Of a stretch of 64,000 bases of DNA, positions 52,291 to 61,547 are shown one piece after another. Position 1 is the first letter of the stretch, and each line of letters opens with the position of its first letter. The notes beneath the pieces were generated by a model. The model had not been told where the DNA came from. It was given only the letters and a program-made list of their open reading frames with translations, and did no database searches. Made by a program: the position numbers and the translations under genes. Source of the stretch: RUG334 sp045599645. GTDB taxonomy: Bacteria; Muiribacteriota; Ozemobacteria; Ozemobacterales; Ozemobacteraceae. The DNA lies in NCBI GenBank assembly GCA_045599645.1, contig JAZRWI010000014.1:1-64000 (forward strand). Direction: 5' to 3'.

Positions 52291-53844
52291 ATGAAGTGCG
52301 AATATCGTAAAATTACAGATAAAGGTATTAAACTTGAAAATATAGGTGGAAAGCAGTTTCTTACTGTTGAACCTCAGGTTCTCACACAGCTTGCAGAAGA
52401 AGCTTTCCATGACCTTGAATTCTATTTAAGAGCTGAACATCTTGATGAATGGGCAAAGATTGTAGACGATAAGAGTGCTTCCGACAACGAACGCTTTGTT
52501 TGTTCAAGTCTGATAAAGAACGCTATTATTTCTTCAGAAGGGAAACTGCCACTTTGCCAGGATACAGGCACCGCAACAGTATTTGCATGGCGTGGCGAAC
52601 GTGTTATTACTGGCGAAGACGATTACAAGCTGCTTACAGACGGTATTGCTGCAGCCTGGAAAAACAACTGCTTAAGATATTCTCAGAATGCTCCTATTAC
52701 TATGTTTGAAGAAAAGAATACTGGCAATAACATGCCTCCTCAGATTGATATTCAGTATGCTCCTGGCGATGAATACCGTTTTATGTTTATGGCAAAGGGT
52801 GGTGGCTCTGCAAATAAGACTGTAATGGTTCAAGCTTCAAAAGCTATTCTGAATGAAAAGTCCCTTGAAGAATTCCTTCGCGAAAAGATAAAAGGCCTTG
52901 GTGTTGCGGCCTGCCCACCATATACACTAATTGTTGTTGTTGGTGGCACATCTCCAGAATTGAATCTTAAGACAATGAAGCTTGCATCTACCGGCTGGTA
53001 TGATGAATTACCGACAAGAGGCGACGGCTTAGGCGCCCCATTCAGAGATTTGGAATGGGAAAAACGCGTGATGAAGATTGCTGAAGAAACAGGGTGGGGC
53101 GCACAATTTGGTGGTAAGCACATGGCCATCAATGCCAGGGTAATCAGAATGGCTCGTCATGGTGGTTCCTGTCCGATTTCAGTAGGTGTTTCCTGCAGCG
53201 CACACAGAAACCTTGCTGCAATTATCAACAAGGATGGCGTATTCCTTGAAGTAACAGATAAGAATCCTTCCAGATTGCTTAACAAGGTAATGGAAGGCGG
53301 CGTAAAGGCTGATAGAATTGACTTAAATAAGCCAATGAGTGAAATTCTTGCACAGCTTGGCAAGCACATGGCTGGTGATATGGTTCTTCTTAATGGCACT
53401 CTGATTGTTGCAAGAGATATGGCTCATGCACGTATTCATGATATGGTTGAAGCCGGTGAACCTGTTCCCCGGTATTTCAAAGACCATCCTGTATATTATG
53501 CAGGTCCTGCCAGAACTCCAGCAGGCTATGCTATAGGCAGCTTTGGCCCTACCACTGCTCAGAGGATGGACGGTTATATGGATTATTTTATGAGCAAAGG
53601 CGCGTCAATGGTTACATTGGCTAAGGGCAACAGAGCTGATTCTGTTGTAAAGGCTTGTAAGGAACATGGTGGCTTCTATCTTGGAACAATAGGTGGAGCT
53701 GCAGCTTTGATTGCTGCTGAAAACATAAAGAAGTCTGAAGTAATAGCCTTCCCGGAATACGGCATGGAAGCAGTTCATAAAATTGAAGTAATAGACATGC
53801 CAGCCTTCATCATCTACGATAACAAAGGCCGCAGCCTCTACTAA
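52291..53844 (+). CDS. fumA: fumarate hydratase class I (fumarase or mesaconase)
   Basis: A 517-residue class I hydro-lyase with both alpha and beta parts in one chain. The three cluster ligands are C89 (LCQDTG), C208 (AACPPYT) and C302 (SCSAH). Their spacing (119 and 94 residues) equals that of E. coli FumA C105, C224 and C318. These enzymes hydrate fumarate to malate, and several also hydrate mesaconate to citramalate. Because the window encodes glutamate to mesaconate, this gene is a good mesaconase candidate; sequence alone does not decide. It is oxygen sensitive by family. AGGAG precedes the ATG. Confidence 0.95.
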   Translation: MKCEYRKITDKGIKLENIGGKQFLTVEPQVLTQLAEEAFHDLEFYLRAEHLDEWAKIVDDKSASDNERFVCSSLIKNAIISSEGKLPLCQDTGTATVFAWRGERVITGEDDYKLLTDGIAAAWKNNCLRYSQNAPITMFEEKNTGNNMPPQIDIQYAPGDEYRFMFMAKGGGSANKTVMVQASKAILNEKSLEEFLREKIKGLGVAACPPYTLIVVVGGTSPELNLKTMKLASTGWYDELPTRGDGLGAPFRDLEWEKRVMKIAEETGWGAQFGGKHMAINARVIRMARHGGSCPISVGVSCSAHRNLAAIINKDGVFLEVTDKNPSRLLNKVMEGGVKADRIDLNKPMSEILAQLGKHMAGDMVLLNGTLIVARDMAHARIHDMVEAGEPVPRYFKDHPVYYAGPARTPAGYAIGSFGPTTAQRMDGYMDYFMSKGASMVTLAKGNRADSVVKACKEHGGFYLGTIGGAAALIAAENIKKSEVIAFPEYGMEAVHKIEVIDMPAFIIYDNKGRSLY

Positions 53845-53866
53845 AATTCATAATGCATTATGAATT
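53845..53866. repeat. palindrome of CATAATG heptamers after the fumarase gene
   Basis: A perfect 22-base palindrome with arms AATTCATAATG and CATTATGAATT, starting one base after the stop codon. It uses the same heptamer as the mosaic at 7904-8369 and may serve as a transcript end. Confidence 0.6.
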
Positions 53867-53960
53867 ATGAATTAATTGGCTTTTCCACACACTCTTAATG
53901 CTTACAGAAAAATTGTCGATAGCTAATAAGTAGATGACCCAAGGAGGGCAATAAATAGCT

Positions 53961-55019
53961 ATGGCAGACAATCAGACCGAAGCCGTTATAATGTATAACG
54001 ATAAATTACTGGAGCACGACCAGATCACCGCTGGAAAAGAGGGCGGCAGATTGAGTTGTATTATTGAAGCTCTTCAGAAAAACGGCTTATGGAATGAAGA
54101 AATTGCGCTTCAGGCTGATATTGCTCCAATGAAACGTTTGCGTGATATTCACGATTCTGAATTTCTAGATGCACTTCACAAGAGAGTATACAGTGGATTA
54201 GACAAGCTTGATCCAAATACACCAGTAATCAAGGAATCCTTTGAAATTGCAAGATTTGGTGCTGGTGGAGTTCTGGATGCCGTTGATAAAATCATGAGCG
54301 GTGAAGCAAAGAGAGCTTTTTGTTTAACTGCAATGCCAGGACATCATTCCGGTATCACTACTACCGGTTATGGAAGCCTTGTGAATCCTGTAGCTGCAGG
54401 TGCACATTACCTGACTAAGAAATTCGGTATGAAAAGGGTTGCTATTATTGACCTTGACGCAGAACATGGCAGTGGCACACAGCAAATCTTTTATCAAAGA
54501 AAAGATGTTATGACTGTTTCCATTCACGAATATCCAGGAACCACAGGCACTGGCTATTACGATGAAATGGGTGGTAAAGGCGCTTTGGGCTACAATATTA
54601 ATGTTCCCTTTGTATCTGGCTATGGTGACAGAGAATATAGAGTATGTCTCAAGGAAATCATTGAAAAGATTCTTACGCAGTTTGCACCAGAATTCATTAT
54701 TGTTGGTCTAGGAACAAACGTCCTGGACGCAGATCCTGCTTCGCATCTAATGATGAGTGAAGCCGGCCTTCTTTCAACTTTCCAGCAAACCATGGATATG
54801 GCAGAAAAATTCTGTAATGGCAAAATTATTTCTGTGCTGGAAGGCGGGACCCCTGGAAAGCTAATGGCAAAAACTATTTCACAGCATGTGAGATTAGTTG
54901 TTAATAAAATTGCTGGTCCTGTCGATAAGAGTAAAAAAGAAGAATTGATTTCGTATGCAGATTGGTATGGTTACGCGAAATTGCTTAAAGCGCAATTCAA
55001 AAAAATCTGGAAATTGTAA
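53961..55019 (+). CDS. histone deacetylase-fold protein with altered metal site
   Basis: A 352-residue protein of the HDAC / acetylpolyamine amidohydrolase superfamily. PGHHSG (residues 126-131) keeps the two catalytic His. The zinc motif normally DxDxHH reads DLDAEH (164-169), so the His ligand is E168. The normal GxD ligand reads GTN, so the Asp is N253. The catalytic Tyr of EGGY is T297 (EGGT). Three of the key positions are thus changed, which argues against normal zinc deacetylase chemistry. It may use another metal, act on another substrate or only bind a ligand. The gene begins 13 bases after AAGGAGG, a long spacing, and is followed 28 bases later by the LysM gene. Confidence 0.88.
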   Translation: MADNQTEAVIMYNDKLLEHDQITAGKEGGRLSCIIEALQKNGLWNEEIALQADIAPMKRLRDIHDSEFLDALHKRVYSGLDKLDPNTPVIKESFEIARFGAGGVLDAVDKIMSGEAKRAFCLTAMPGHHSGITTTGYGSLVNPVAAGAHYLTKKFGMKRVAIIDLDAEHGSGTQQIFYQRKDVMTVSIHEYPGTTGTGYYDEMGGKGALGYNINVPFVSGYGDREYRVCLKEIIEKILTQFAPEFIIVGLGTNVLDADPASHLMMSEAGLLSTFQQTMDMAEKFCNGKIISVLEGGTPGKLMAKTISQHVRLVVNKIAGPVDKSKKEELISYADWYGYAKLLKAQFKKIWKL

Positions 55020-55047
55020 TCTTATTTGTTAGACCTGGAGGTCAAAG

Positions 55048-57066
55048 ATGAAATGCTTTAATAGATTCCGGGCCAAGGACCCGGTTCTTGCCACTATCAT
55101 TTCTATGGGAATGATCATGTCTGCCCAAGCAATTGCCGGCGCTCAGTCAAATGACTGGGAAGAAGTAGGTCCTGCGGCTCTTTCTGCTCAACAGCAGTTG
55201 ATGTCAGCTCCACCACAGATTGGTGCAAATGTTTCAGGGCAGGTTAGTTATAGACCTCCTGTTGAAAGACCAGTAGTTGCAGCAGCAAATACTGAAATCC
55301 AGAATGAATATACTGTTCAGGCTGGTGATACCCTTCCAAAGATTGCTATGAAGATTTATGGCGATCCTAATCGTTGGCAGGATTTAATGGTTTTGAACAA
55401 CATTGATAATGGTAACAGAATCTATGTTGGTCAGAAACTTATCACTGTTGCTAGTAACAATATTATTGCTGAAGAAGCACCTGTTGCTGAACATGAAATT
55501 GCAGAAATGCCAGAAGAATCAGAATCAGCAGACGCTAGCTTCTACGGTGTTGGCAGCGATGGTACTTACACTGTAAAGAAGGGTGATACTCTTGGAAAGA
55601 TTGCTAAACAGCTTTTGGGCTCTACTTCTAAGTGGCAGAAGATTGCTAAGGCTAATCCAGGCATTGATCCAAATAAACTTCAGGTTGGCGATGTTCTCGT
55701 AATTCCAGGCGCTAAGAAATCATCTAGTTCTGTTGTTTCAGCTCAGCCAATTGGTGTAAGCCATGTTGAAGAAAGAGCAATCAGCGCTCAGCCATGGCAG
55801 ATGGCAGCTGCTAATGCTCAGCCAGTAAATAATATGGGCTATAACAATTATGGTTATGCCCAGAATGAACCAGCTATTGTTAGCGATCCATCATTCGATC
55901 CAAACGCTGCAGGCATTGTTGCTCCACCTCCGCCACCAATGGCTTATGGTAACTTCAATGCTCCTCAGGCACCGGTTCCACCGGCACCGCCTGCTCCACC
56001 AGCTTATCAACCAAATAATGTTCCTGTTTACAGTTCTGACAATTTTGCTCCACCACCAGCTCCTCAGGTTGGCTGTGATTGTGATACTGTTCCTGGTGCT
56101 GTAGTTCCGGTTCAGACAACTGAAAATCATGTAATTTCTGATCAGCCCGTTGCTACTCATAAGTATGAACTCTACAGAGAAGAAAAGTATCGTTTGCCAG
56201 ATGAATTGAAGGCAACTGATTTCGATCCTTACTTCACAAATGTTAATGGTTACCGTGGCTTATTTAACACCGAAAGCGCTTTGATCCCATATCTTCCAAC
56301 ATGGAATATTGGTTTCAGTTATAAGCATGACAACCTTAAATACTTTAACGGTGAAAAGGATATTATAGATGGTAGCGCTAATAAGTATATGTTGAACCTT
56401 AACTATACTGGCCACAAGTTCTTCGCTGGCATCACTGTTCCATATCAGACCTGGGAAGAAGGTGTTAACGGCGGTAAGAAGGCCGAACTTAGCGGTATGC
56501 ATGATACTTCTGTTAAGGTTGGTTATCAGGTTTGGAAGAATTTCGAAGGCACTCACGCAGTAACACTTCACCTTGAAGGAAAGATTTCCGGTGGCAACTA
56601 CCATTCTCCAATTGTTAACCAGTATGGCTTCAGTGATGGCAGAAAGAGTAAAGAAAGTGCTGCTCCAAGATTTACAGCAAATGGGCCTGCCGGTGCTTAC
56701 GAAGGTTCCTGGGTTGAATTCGGCGGTGCTTATTCTGGTGTGTTGAACGATAAATGGGCAAGTCACTTGAATCTAGCATTTGCTAACAACTCAAAGGATG
56801 ATATTACTAAGATTGAAGTAAGAGCCGGTACTGATTATCGTGTAAATCGTAACTTCGCACTTGTTGGTGAAATTTGTGCCGAAAACTACCAGGCTCCATC
56901 AGATATTTATGGCGGCAATGGTATGAATGCAGATCTTACTCTCGGCTTCATGGTATTTAATGATGAATGGCAGGCCAATCTCGGCTTCCCAATCAATATT
57001 AAACATGAATGGGGCACTGAAAGTGACTTCAGCGTAATTGCCGGCATTAACCACCGTTGGGATTAA
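55048..57066 (+). CDS. LysM protein with outer-membrane barrel-like C-terminal domain
   Basis: A 672-residue exported protein. The signal segment (residues 11-32, ending in AIAGAQS) is followed by two LysM domains at about 87-135 (YTVQAGDTLPKIAMKIYG) and 172-220 (YTVKKGDTLGKIAKQLLG), which bind peptidoglycan. A Pro/Ala/Gln-rich spacer with polyproline runs spans about 285-350. Residues 385-672 have alternating aromatic strands (WNIGFSYKHDNLKYF, KYMLNLNYTGHKFFAGI) and end in HRWD, consistent with a beta-barrel. I infer a protein that ties the outer membrane to the cell wall. GGAGG precedes the ATG within the small hairpin GACCT-GG-AGGTC. Confidence 0.85.
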   Translation: MKCFNRFRAKDPVLATIISMGMIMSAQAIAGAQSNDWEEVGPAALSAQQQLMSAPPQIGANVSGQVSYRPPVERPVVAAANTEIQNEYTVQAGDTLPKIAMKIYGDPNRWQDLMVLNNIDNGNRIYVGQKLITVASNNIIAEEAPVAEHEIAEMPEESESADASFYGVGSDGTYTVKKGDTLGKIAKQLLGSTSKWQKIAKANPGIDPNKLQVGDVLVIPGAKKSSSSVVSAQPIGVSHVEERAISAQPWQMAAANAQPVNNMGYNNYGYAQNEPAIVSDPSFDPNAAGIVAPPPPPMAYGNFNAPQAPVPPAPPAPPAYQPNNVPVYSSDNFAPPPAPQVGCDCDTVPGAVVPVQTTENHVISDQPVATHKYELYREEKYRLPDELKATDFDPYFTNVNGYRGLFNTESALIPYLPTWNIGFSYKHDNLKYFNGEKDIIDGSANKYMLNLNYTGHKFFAGITVPYQTWEEGVNGGKKAELSGMHDTSVKVGYQVWKNFEGTHAVTLHLEGKISGGNYHSPIVNQYGFSDGRKSKESAAPRFTANGPAGAYEGSWVEFGGAYSGVLNDKWASHLNLAFANNSKDDITKIEVRAGTDYRVNRNFALVGEICAENYQAPSDIYGGNGMNADLTLGFMVFNDEWQANLGFPINIKHEWGTESDFSVIAGINHRWD

Positions 57067-57091
57067 TTTCTAACTTAATATAAATTAATTA

Positions 57092-57124
57092 AAAAGCTGC
57101 TCAAAAAGTGAGCAGCTTTTTTGT
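57092..57124 (+). terminator. terminator after the LysM gene
   Basis: AAAAGCTGCTCA and TGAGCAGCTTTT (12 bp, perfect) around a 5-base loop with a T run. Confidence 0.9.
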
Positions 57125-57287
57125 GTACAATAAATTTTGAAAAAAATATAAATTAACCCTTGCGGGAATGAATTTTTTATGTTATAAATTATTCAGTAAC
57201 GAATTGCATGGTGTTCAAAATTTAAACACTAAGCAATATAATATAGTTTGGCTCGATAAGTATATAGTAAACAGTAAGGAGCATGGA

Positions 57288-58349
57288 ATGCGTAAGTCAC
57301 TTTCATTAGCCGCAATTGCAATGTTATCACTCGTAGCTATGTCTACACCAGCTACAGCTGCAACTAAAGATTTTAGCGATCAGCTTGATTCAATCAAAGA
57401 CGAACAGCTTCGCAGAACTCTTAGCAACAGCATCGCTATTGGTTTGATTTCTACCGACGAAGAACTTCAGGCTGCTATTTCTCAGGCAATCGATTCACAA
57501 GAAGAAGACAACATGATTTCTTATGAAGTAAGCCGCAAGAAGCCGAAGAATGGTAACAAACCAAACAACAATAAACCAAAACCAAATAACAATAACGGCA
57601 ATGGTGGCGGAAATTCCGCTCTTGCTCAGAAGATTACACAGCTTTCAAAGAACCTCTATGCTCTTGATCAGAAGGCTTCTGTAAAGGTTCAGAAGAATGA
57701 AGGCCGCAGCGGCGCTACTAAGTTGTTCAAGGATATCACAACTCCAATCCCAGCAGCTTACGATAGATGCATTAAGCTTTGCAACCTCTTTGACCCACAC
57801 ACTAACACTCCAGAAATGGGCCAGCACAAGAAAGCAATTTCTGAATTCTTCCATTCAATCGAAAACGATCCATGTGTTCAGGAAGCTCTCAAAGTAACAA
57901 ATACTAGCATCGACGATATGATGAACAACTGGTTTGGTGCTGGTGCTGGTTTCGAACATGTTATCGCTGGCGAAATTAAGGGCACTAAGGTTTCTGGTTA
58001 TCACTGGTGGTATAGATACTACACTGACGAACGCAATGGTCATGTAGAATACATCAATTCAGTTGAAGCTATCGGTAATCCAAGAATGTATACTGGTTCT
58101 TACACTTGGGATCCAGACGGAAACGGTCCTCTCCCAACTTGCAAGAAGCCAAAGGGAGGTTTCACTCTCCAGCATTCACCAATGGTTCTCCTTGCTCTCG
58201 GTCACATCGCAATCGAAACCTGCCGTGCTAATGGTAGCGTTCCAGGTTCTTTGACCTTCAAGGCTGACGTAAATGGCGAAAGCTTCACTTGGCAGCTTTA
58301 CACTATGAACGGCACTATCCGCTCACTCTATCCAATGGCTAATCGCTAA
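57288..58349 (+). CDS. secreted EndoU (XendoU-type) endoribonuclease
   Basis: A 353-residue protein with a signal peptide (MRKSLSLAAIAMLSL..., cleavage near ATAA), a helical region (30-75), an Asn/Pro/Lys/Gly linker (about 85-110) and a C-terminal EndoU domain (about 115-353). The EndoU catalytic triad can be placed: H224 in GFEHVIAGE, H239 in SGYHWWYRYY and K289 in KPKGGFTLQHSPM, in the order and spacing of Xenopus XendoU. EndoU enzymes cut RNA at uridylates with manganese. An exported copy could be a toxin against competitors or scavenge RNA; no immunity gene is seen beside it. Start ATG 57288 has TAAGGAG 6 bases upstream. It has its own terminator. Confidence 0.87.
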   Translation: MRKSLSLAAIAMLSLVAMSTPATAATKDFSDQLDSIKDEQLRRTLSNSIAIGLISTDEELQAAISQAIDSQEEDNMISYEVSRKKPKNGNKPNNNKPKPNNNNGNGGGNSALAQKITQLSKNLYALDQKASVKVQKNEGRSGATKLFKDITTPIPAAYDRCIKLCNLFDPHTNTPEMGQHKKAISEFFHSIENDPCVQEALKVTNTSIDDMMNNWFGAGAGFEHVIAGEIKGTKVSGYHWWYRYYTDERNGHVEYINSVEAIGNPRMYTGSYTWDPDGNGPLPTCKKPKGGFTLQHSPMVLLALGHIAIETCRANGSVPGSLTFKADVNGESFTWQLYTMNGTIRSLYPMANR

Positions 58350-58360
58350 TTGAGATTTTA

Positions 58361-58391
58361 AAAAGACCTGCAGAAATGCAGGTCTTTTTTT
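58361..58391 (+). terminator. terminator after the EndoU gene
   Basis: AAAAGACCTGCA and TGCAGGTCTTTT (12 bp, perfect) with loop GAAA and a T run. Confidence 0.92.
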
Positions 58392-58496
58392 ATGCTTATT
58401 TCTTAAATTGTTTGGAAATTTTAATAAATAGACTTTTACAAACCTTAATATTATGATAAGTTTAATGTAATATTGTTTTCTTTATGAGGAATTTTG

Positions 58497-61400
58497 ATGA
58501 ATCGGTCACCCTATGAGCTTATAAGCAGCAACGACGAAACCTTATGGCATGAAGGTCTGGAGGCACTTGTTGCAGAGCACAGTGAAAAATCCTGTGATGC
58601 AATAATTCAAATGCTGAGTGACCGTTCCTGGCATAAGCGTGAAACTGCTGCAAAAGCTTTATTTGACTGGGGCGAAGGTCTGTCAGATATTCTTGAAAAA
58701 AAAGTTTCTGAACAGAACATAGACCAATATTATTGGATTCTTAATATTCTTGGTCATATTGGTGACCAAAAATCTGTTGCAATTCTAAAACGCGGATTAC
58801 AGAACAAGGACGCAGAATTACGTAGCTATGCGGTAAGAGGACTCGGTTATAAAAAGAGCATTGATAATGCAAGAATTTTGTATCCTATGCTGAATGATGT
58901 CAATTGGAGCATAAGAAAGCTTGTTTTTGAACAGCTTCTTTCTTTCGATCAACTAATTCTTGATGATTTAAGAAAAATTATTCTTACTCCTTCTAAAATT
59001 CCGAATCATAGTGTAATTGCATTATTCGTAAAAATTGGTAAGGATAATATTTTATCAGAATTAAGCCATTTTTATAAGGAAGGCAATTTTGCTTTAAGAT
59101 TCTCTATATTGAATGCACTAGGTGAATTAGGAACCTCTAGAGCAATAGATTATTTGATAGCTGGTTTAGCAGACCGCTCATGGGCTATTAGAAGATTAGC
59201 CGCAGAACAACTATCAAAATTAGGACCAAAAGCATTTGATCAGCTTTCTGCTAGTTTTGGCAGGGTAGACTCACTTATTAGATATGATATTGTTAAAATT
59301 ATAGTGAATCTTATTGGCGAAAAAGCCATGCCTTTATTGAAAAGATTATTAAGCGCTCCTGATCAGGAATTAAGAATGATGGCTATAGAAAATTTATCTA
59401 AGCTGCGCTCTGATATTGCTGTTCAGGAGATTATACGCTGCTTAGCTGATTCTGATAGAATCGTATCTGACTTTGCTGCAGATTGTTTAACCAAAAAGCA
59501 TAATTTAAATTTAGATTTACTTTTGAATATATTAAATACGGAAGATGAAAACCTTAGATTCCAGGTAATTAAAATTATTGGTTCTATAGGTGGATTAGCT
59601 TTTATCCCTATAATTAGAATTCTTGAAAAGGGAAATAAACAGGAAAGATTATTCCTCTTAGGAGTTCTTCAGAAAATAGCCCCGGATCAAAAAGTAATCG
59701 ATATTCTTATTAAATTGCTTGGTGATGAAAATTGGCCGGTTAGAAATGCAGCCTCAAATTGTCTTGTAAACTACGGTGAAGCTTCAGTTACTTCCATTGT
59801 CAGAGTTTTAAATGACCCATCTGAAGATATAAGATTCTGGGCAAGAAAATCATTAGTAATGATTGGTCCAAAAGCAGTTAGGGTATTGATTCAGATAATG
59901 GATGATGGAACAGAACCTGCATTGATACCTCATATAGTATCTGCCTTGCTTTCAATGAACAATCCTGAAGCTGTTCCTGCTGTAATCAAGTTCCTTGAAA
60001 ACAGTGATGAATATAGAATTGAAAATGTATTTAATTCTATGCCTGAGGTTACTTCTAAGGATGTTGTTAATACTGTTTTGAATCTTCTTACTCATCCAGA
60101 TGAAAAGGTTTCTAAGTGGCTTTCATATATTCTTAGAAAAGCTGATGCACCTCAGCTGCATAGAACAGTTTTCCTTGGATTCAGCCATTCAAATGAAAAG
60201 GTTAGATATTATGTTTCTGAAGCTATAGCTGAATGGCGGTTCATGTCTGATAGTGATTTAAAGGTTATTTGTAGACAGCTACAGGTAGAAAAGAATGTAA
60301 AAAATTTGCATTCTCTTGTTTCTTGTCTCTCAAAGCATCCTTCAGCAATATCTGTAAGCTCTGTTGAAGAATTCCTCCAGCATTGCCCAGCATCAACAAT
60401 GCTTGATTTAATGCTGGAAGCTTCAAGCCATGATTCACCAGAATTTGCTGAAATGCTTAAGGTTACCTTAGAAAAGCGTTCAGATTTAATAACAATCGAA
60501 GATTCTGACAGGGTTGGTAAGATTCTTGGTAATCTTTATAAAACAAATCCTGATGGTCTTATTAAAGGACTTCAGTCTAACAGCAAGGCTTATAGACTTT
60601 GTTGTGTCATTGCTCTTGATTCATTCAACGATAGAAAGATTGCTTTCGATGTCATGGAAAATATTCTTGATAATGAAGACCAGGAAATTATTAAGAAAAT
60701 TGTTAAAGTTCTCGCCAAGTATTTCTTCTATGATGATTTCCGCCTGAAGGGTGCTTTAACAGATTTCTTCCTTGATATAGGAAAGCTTATAACAGAACCA
60801 TTAACTGAATATATCCAGACATTGGAAAACGAAATAGATAAAAAAGCTCTTGTTGATATGATTGAAAGTGTTGGTGGAACTGTTTCTGCCGATGCATTGC
60901 TTGGTAAAGGCCAGCATAAAGTCATGCTTTCTGACAATCATCTTGATGAGGTTCTTGAAAAGCGCAGAATGGCTCTGGAAGAACTTGAAAAATACGATGA
61001 ACTTATTAAAGAAAGTCACACTAAAGAACTTTCAGTCATGTTCACAGATGTTAAAGGTTTCACTGCCTTCAGCTCCAAGGCATCCTTGTCTGAAGTCATG
61101 TCAATGCTTAAGCAGCATGATGAAATTTTGCAACCGGTATTTGAAAAGTTCGGTGGCGAAGCACTTAAGAAGATTGGTGACGCCTTCCTTGTTGTATTTG
61201 AAAATCACAACAATGCACTGCTTGCTGCTATGGAAATTCAGAACAAGCTGGTAGAATACAACAATACAGCACCACAGGAACGTAAACTGGCTGTAAGAAT
61301 TACAATCAATACCGGTTCAGTAATCAGAACTGAAAATGACGTAATGGGCGACCCGGTAAATCTTGCTTCCAGACTTGAAGGTATTACTGATGCATTTGAA

Positions 61401-61526
61401 ATTGTTATAAGTGAATTTACTTATGAAAAGATTGATAAGAGCATATTCACTCTTGAACCCAATGGCGCTCATGAATTTAAGGGTATCAGCAGACCTATTG
61501 ACACATACAAGGTTAGCTGGAAATAA
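58497..61526 (+). CDS. HEAT-repeat protein with C-terminal class III nucleotide cyclase
   Basis: A 1009-residue cytoplasmic protein. Residues 1 to about 800 are tandem HEAT repeats of about 31-38 residues, many with the WAIRRLAAEQL or WPVRNAASNCL type of second helix. A short coiled coil (805-838) leads to a class III adenylate/guanylate cyclase domain (840-1009): ELSVMFTDVKGFTAFS with the first metal Asp, GGEALKKIGDAFLVVF with the second and an adenine-type Lys, and MGDPVNLASRLEG. I infer cAMP formation controlled by partner binding to the HEAT solenoid. ATG 58497 has GAGGA 6 bases upstream. It is 21 bases before the HEAT-PilT gene, so they form an operon. Confidence 0.92.
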   Translation: MNRSPYELISSNDETLWHEGLEALVAEHSEKSCDAIIQMLSDRSWHKRETAAKALFDWGEGLSDILEKKVSEQNIDQYYWILNILGHIGDQKSVAILKRGLQNKDAELRSYAVRGLGYKKSIDNARILYPMLNDVNWSIRKLVFEQLLSFDQLILDDLRKIILTPSKIPNHSVIALFVKIGKDNILSELSHFYKEGNFALRFSILNALGELGTSRAIDYLIAGLADRSWAIRRLAAEQLSKLGPKAFDQLSASFGRVDSLIRYDIVKIIVNLIGEKAMPLLKRLLSAPDQELRMMAIENLSKLRSDIAVQEIIRCLADSDRIVSDFAADCLTKKHNLNLDLLLNILNTEDENLRFQVIKIIGSIGGLAFIPIIRILEKGNKQERLFLLGVLQKIAPDQKVIDILIKLLGDENWPVRNAASNCLVNYGEASVTSIVRVLNDPSEDIRFWARKSLVMIGPKAVRVLIQIMDDGTEPALIPHIVSALLSMNNPEAVPAVIKFLENSDEYRIENVFNSMPEVTSKDVVNTVLNLLTHPDEKVSKWLSYILRKADAPQLHRTVFLGFSHSNEKVRYYVSEAIAEWRFMSDSDLKVICRQLQVEKNVKNLHSLVSCLSKHPSAISVSSVEEFLQHCPASTMLDLMLEASSHDSPEFAEMLKVTLEKRSDLITIEDSDRVGKILGNLYKTNPDGLIKGLQSNSKAYRLCCVIALDSFNDRKIAFDVMENILDNEDQEIIKKIVKVLAKYFFYDDFRLKGALTDFFLDIGKLITEPLTEYIQTLENEIDKKALVDMIESVGGTVSADALLGKGQHKVMLSDNHLDEVLEKRRMALEELEKYDELIKESHTKELSVMFTDVKGFTAFSSKASLSEVMSMLKQHDEILQPVFEKFGGEALKKIGDAFLVVFENHNNALLAAMEIQNKLVEYNNTAPQERKLAVRITINTGSVIRTENDVMGDPVNLASRLEGITDAFEIVISEFTYEKIDKSIFTLEPNGAHEFKGISRPIDTYKVSWK

Positions 61527-61547
61527 GTAGGAATGTAGGAAACAGTT

